DNA from: JANXXV01 sp040002435
GTDB lineage: Bacteria; Acidobacteriota; Terriglobia; Bryobacterales; Bryobacteraceae
Reading direction: 5' to 3'
Length of the DNA: 7,585 nucleotides
Assembly (NCBI GenBank): GCA_040002435.1
Contig: JBDUEM010000331.1
Span: 1 to 7,585, forward strand
Part shown: positions 6,669 to 7,585 of the stretch, in pieces
Layout of the letters: every line of letters starts with the position of its first letter
Numbering within the stretch: the first letter of the stretch is position 1
Position numbers and translations under genes: made by a program
Notes under the pieces: generated by a model
Databases searched by the model: none
What the model saw: the letters and a program-made list of their open reading frames with translations, nothing else
Told to the model about the DNA's origin: nothing

Positions 6669-6745
6669 CGAGTGATCTTTAAAAACCGTGAATGGGCTAG
6701 ATAAAGATGGTACAGCATTTTGGGTCCGCAGTTACACCGGTTCGG

Positions 6746-6754
6746 TGCTAAAAT
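6746..6754 (+). promoter_or_regulatory. Extended -10 promoter of ssrA
   Basis: TGCTAAAAT matches an extended -10 element (TGn then TAAAAT at 6749-6754). I see no good -35 at 16-18 bp upstream. Initiation around 6761-6762 would give a leader of about 7-8 nt before the mature tmRNA 5' end, which RNase P would remove. A perfect 5-bp inverted repeat (CACCG-GTT-CGGTG, 6735-6747) overlaps its upstream edge. Confidence 0.45.
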
Positions 6755-6768
6755 GGATTTGTAGCAAG

Positions 6769-7125
6769 GGGGGCGCAACGGATTCGACGGGATTGAATCG
6801 TTGTGGAAAGTCGTGCCGGGTTCCGAGCTCCCGTAAAACGATCGGAAAACTAAAACTGCCAATAACACGCAGTTTGCATACGCTGCTTAATTAATTAAGT
6901 GGCCGCTTCGGTTGACGAGCCTGCGCGTTAACTAGTAAGCGTCATTTTGCAGGATAGGCCCAGGGCTTCTGTTCGTAGCCGCAAGCCGAGATTAATCGAA
7001 CTAGGCCGCTACCGGCTCTTGCTGGTTTCTCCAGCCGGCGGCTGAAACCACCGAACCAGAAACGCACGTAGTCTTTTCACGGCGGGCTTTTTCGGACGCG
7101 GGTTCGACTCCCGCCGCCTCCACCA
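6769..7125 (+). ncRNA. ssrA: tmRNA (transfer-messenger RNA)
   Basis: tmRNA rescues ribosomes stalled on truncated messages and adds a degradation tag to the nascent chain, working with SmpB. The 5' end has the diagnostic GGGGGCGCAACGGATTCGACGG and the 3' end has the T-arm and acceptor. The T-stem GCGGG (7098-7102) and CCCGC (7110-7114) enclose TTCGACT. The acceptor GGGGGCG (6769-6775) pairs with CGCCTCC (7115-7121) through six Watson-Crick pairs and one G-T. A discriminator A is followed by genome-encoded CCA (7123-7125). The length of 357 nt is typical of the one-piece form. The tag reading frame is at 6858-6890. The gene has its own candidate promoter and diverges from the MBL operon. No U-rich hairpin terminator is evident directly after CCA. 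Confidence 0.97.
6858..6890 (+). other. tmRNA tag-peptide reading frame (ANNTQFAYAA, stop)
   Basis: GCC is the likely resume codon, followed by nine codons and TAA; TTAATTAA follows immediately and supplies further stops. The peptide ANNTQFAYAA ends in AYAA, matching the small-hydrophobic C-terminus (E. coli ends LALAA/ALAA type) that ClpX-type proteases recognise. The resume codon is assigned by analogy with other tmRNAs. Confidence 0.9.
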
Positions 7126-7585
7126 AAGTTATATCTTCTTGCCAAACCATTGCTGTATCCCCCAATACTTGGTGAGGTTAGAAGGTTGTTCCATGCTTAC
7201 GCTCAGCGGTTCGCTCGAGCTTCACCCTGGCCTTCAGCCTTCGCTTCATTCCTATGAAACAGTTCGCCGGGAGGGTCCGACGCCGTCAACTACTGTACAC
7301 ACGTCGTAGGCGGCGAGACGCCGAGGGCAACGACACGTCACCCATAGGGCAGCGCTCAAGAAGGCACGGTGTGCTGCGACACGGTAGACTTGTCTGATGT
7401 GGCCAGCGGGGCAGATTTGGCGCAGGAAGCTGTCCGGGTGCGGAAGTGCCAGGAGAAAGAATAGACCCGTAATCAGCACGTTTCAGTTTAGCGGATACTG
7501 AACCGTCTGGTCCCAATGCTATGCATCACAAGATCTTCCAGTTCGATTCTGCAAAATCTTCCAACCGAAGCCTGCGAATCCCGCT
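7126..7585. other. 460-bp region without a convincing gene
   Basis: Two overlapping minus-strand ORFs of about 75 codons lie here (7252-7479 and 7286-7516) in different frames. Neither shows a recognisable domain or strong ribosome site, so I do not call them. Visible structure is limited to a CGGCG-AGA-CGCCG hairpin (7311-7323), a GCTCGAGC palindrome near 7211-7218, and an imperfect 12-base direct repeat at 7529-7540 and 7552-7563. A minus-strand open frame enters from the right edge and stops at 7526 (20 codons visible), which could be the tail of a partial gene but is too short to support. Confidence 0.6.

Noticed and set aside
6638..6868. Minus-strand ORF of 76 codons spanning the MBL 5' end and the start of ssrA
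   Set aside because: It overlaps the structured tmRNA and the MBL start in another frame and shows no domain.
7252..7516. Two overlapping minus-strand ORFs of about 75 codons downstream of ssrA
   Set aside because: No recognisable domain and no convincing Shine-Dalgarno site. The frames compete with each other and the composition is Arg/Ala/Cys-rich as in chance ORFs.

Overview
This window looks like a chromosomal segment of a Gram-negative (diderm), moderately GC-rich bacterium. The evidence is an LptD outer-membrane LPS-assembly protein and a tmRNA whose encoded tag reads ANNTQFAYAA. From memory, that tag resembles those of Acidobacteriota (Solibacter-like lineages), and the LptD and ClpS sequence styles are compatible. 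The phylum is an inference, not a demonstrated result.

Layout. Positions 1-52 carry two 18-bp direct repeats ending in TTGACA, which look like one terminus of an IS21-type insertion sequence whose body lies outside the window. Next, on the minus strand, come a 335-residue protein with macrodomain-like motifs (80-1087) and, 45 bp upstream of it, lptD (1133-3526). Divergent from lptD across only 26 bp is a plus-strand gene for a zinc-ribbon/RDD-domain membrane protein (3553-4407). It ends six bases from the end of a convergent three-gene minus-strand operon. In transcription order that operon is a Tat-exported metallo-beta-lactamase-fold hydrolase (6668-5520), clpS (5513-5175) and a FabG-like short-chain dehydrogenase (5178-4414). 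The last two genes overlap by ATGA. About 100 bp upstream of the operon and divergent from it is ssrA (tmRNA, 6769-7125), with a recognisable extended -10 promoter. The final 460 bases (7126-7585) hold no convincing gene.

How the genes relate. Two components of proteolytic quality control lie close together: tmRNA, which tags stalled nascent chains for Clp-family proteases, and ClpS, which selects substrates for ClpA/ClpC-type unfoldases. They are transcribed divergently and are not co-transcribed. LptD is envelope biogenesis, the MBL enzyme is predicted periplasmic, the RDD protein is inner-membrane, and the SDR is cytosolic oxidoreduction. Most of the window is ordinary housekeeping and accessory chromosome. 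The least characterised element is the macrodomain-like gene lying between lptD and the putative IS end. I see no CRISPR array, phage module or clear multi-gene defence system.
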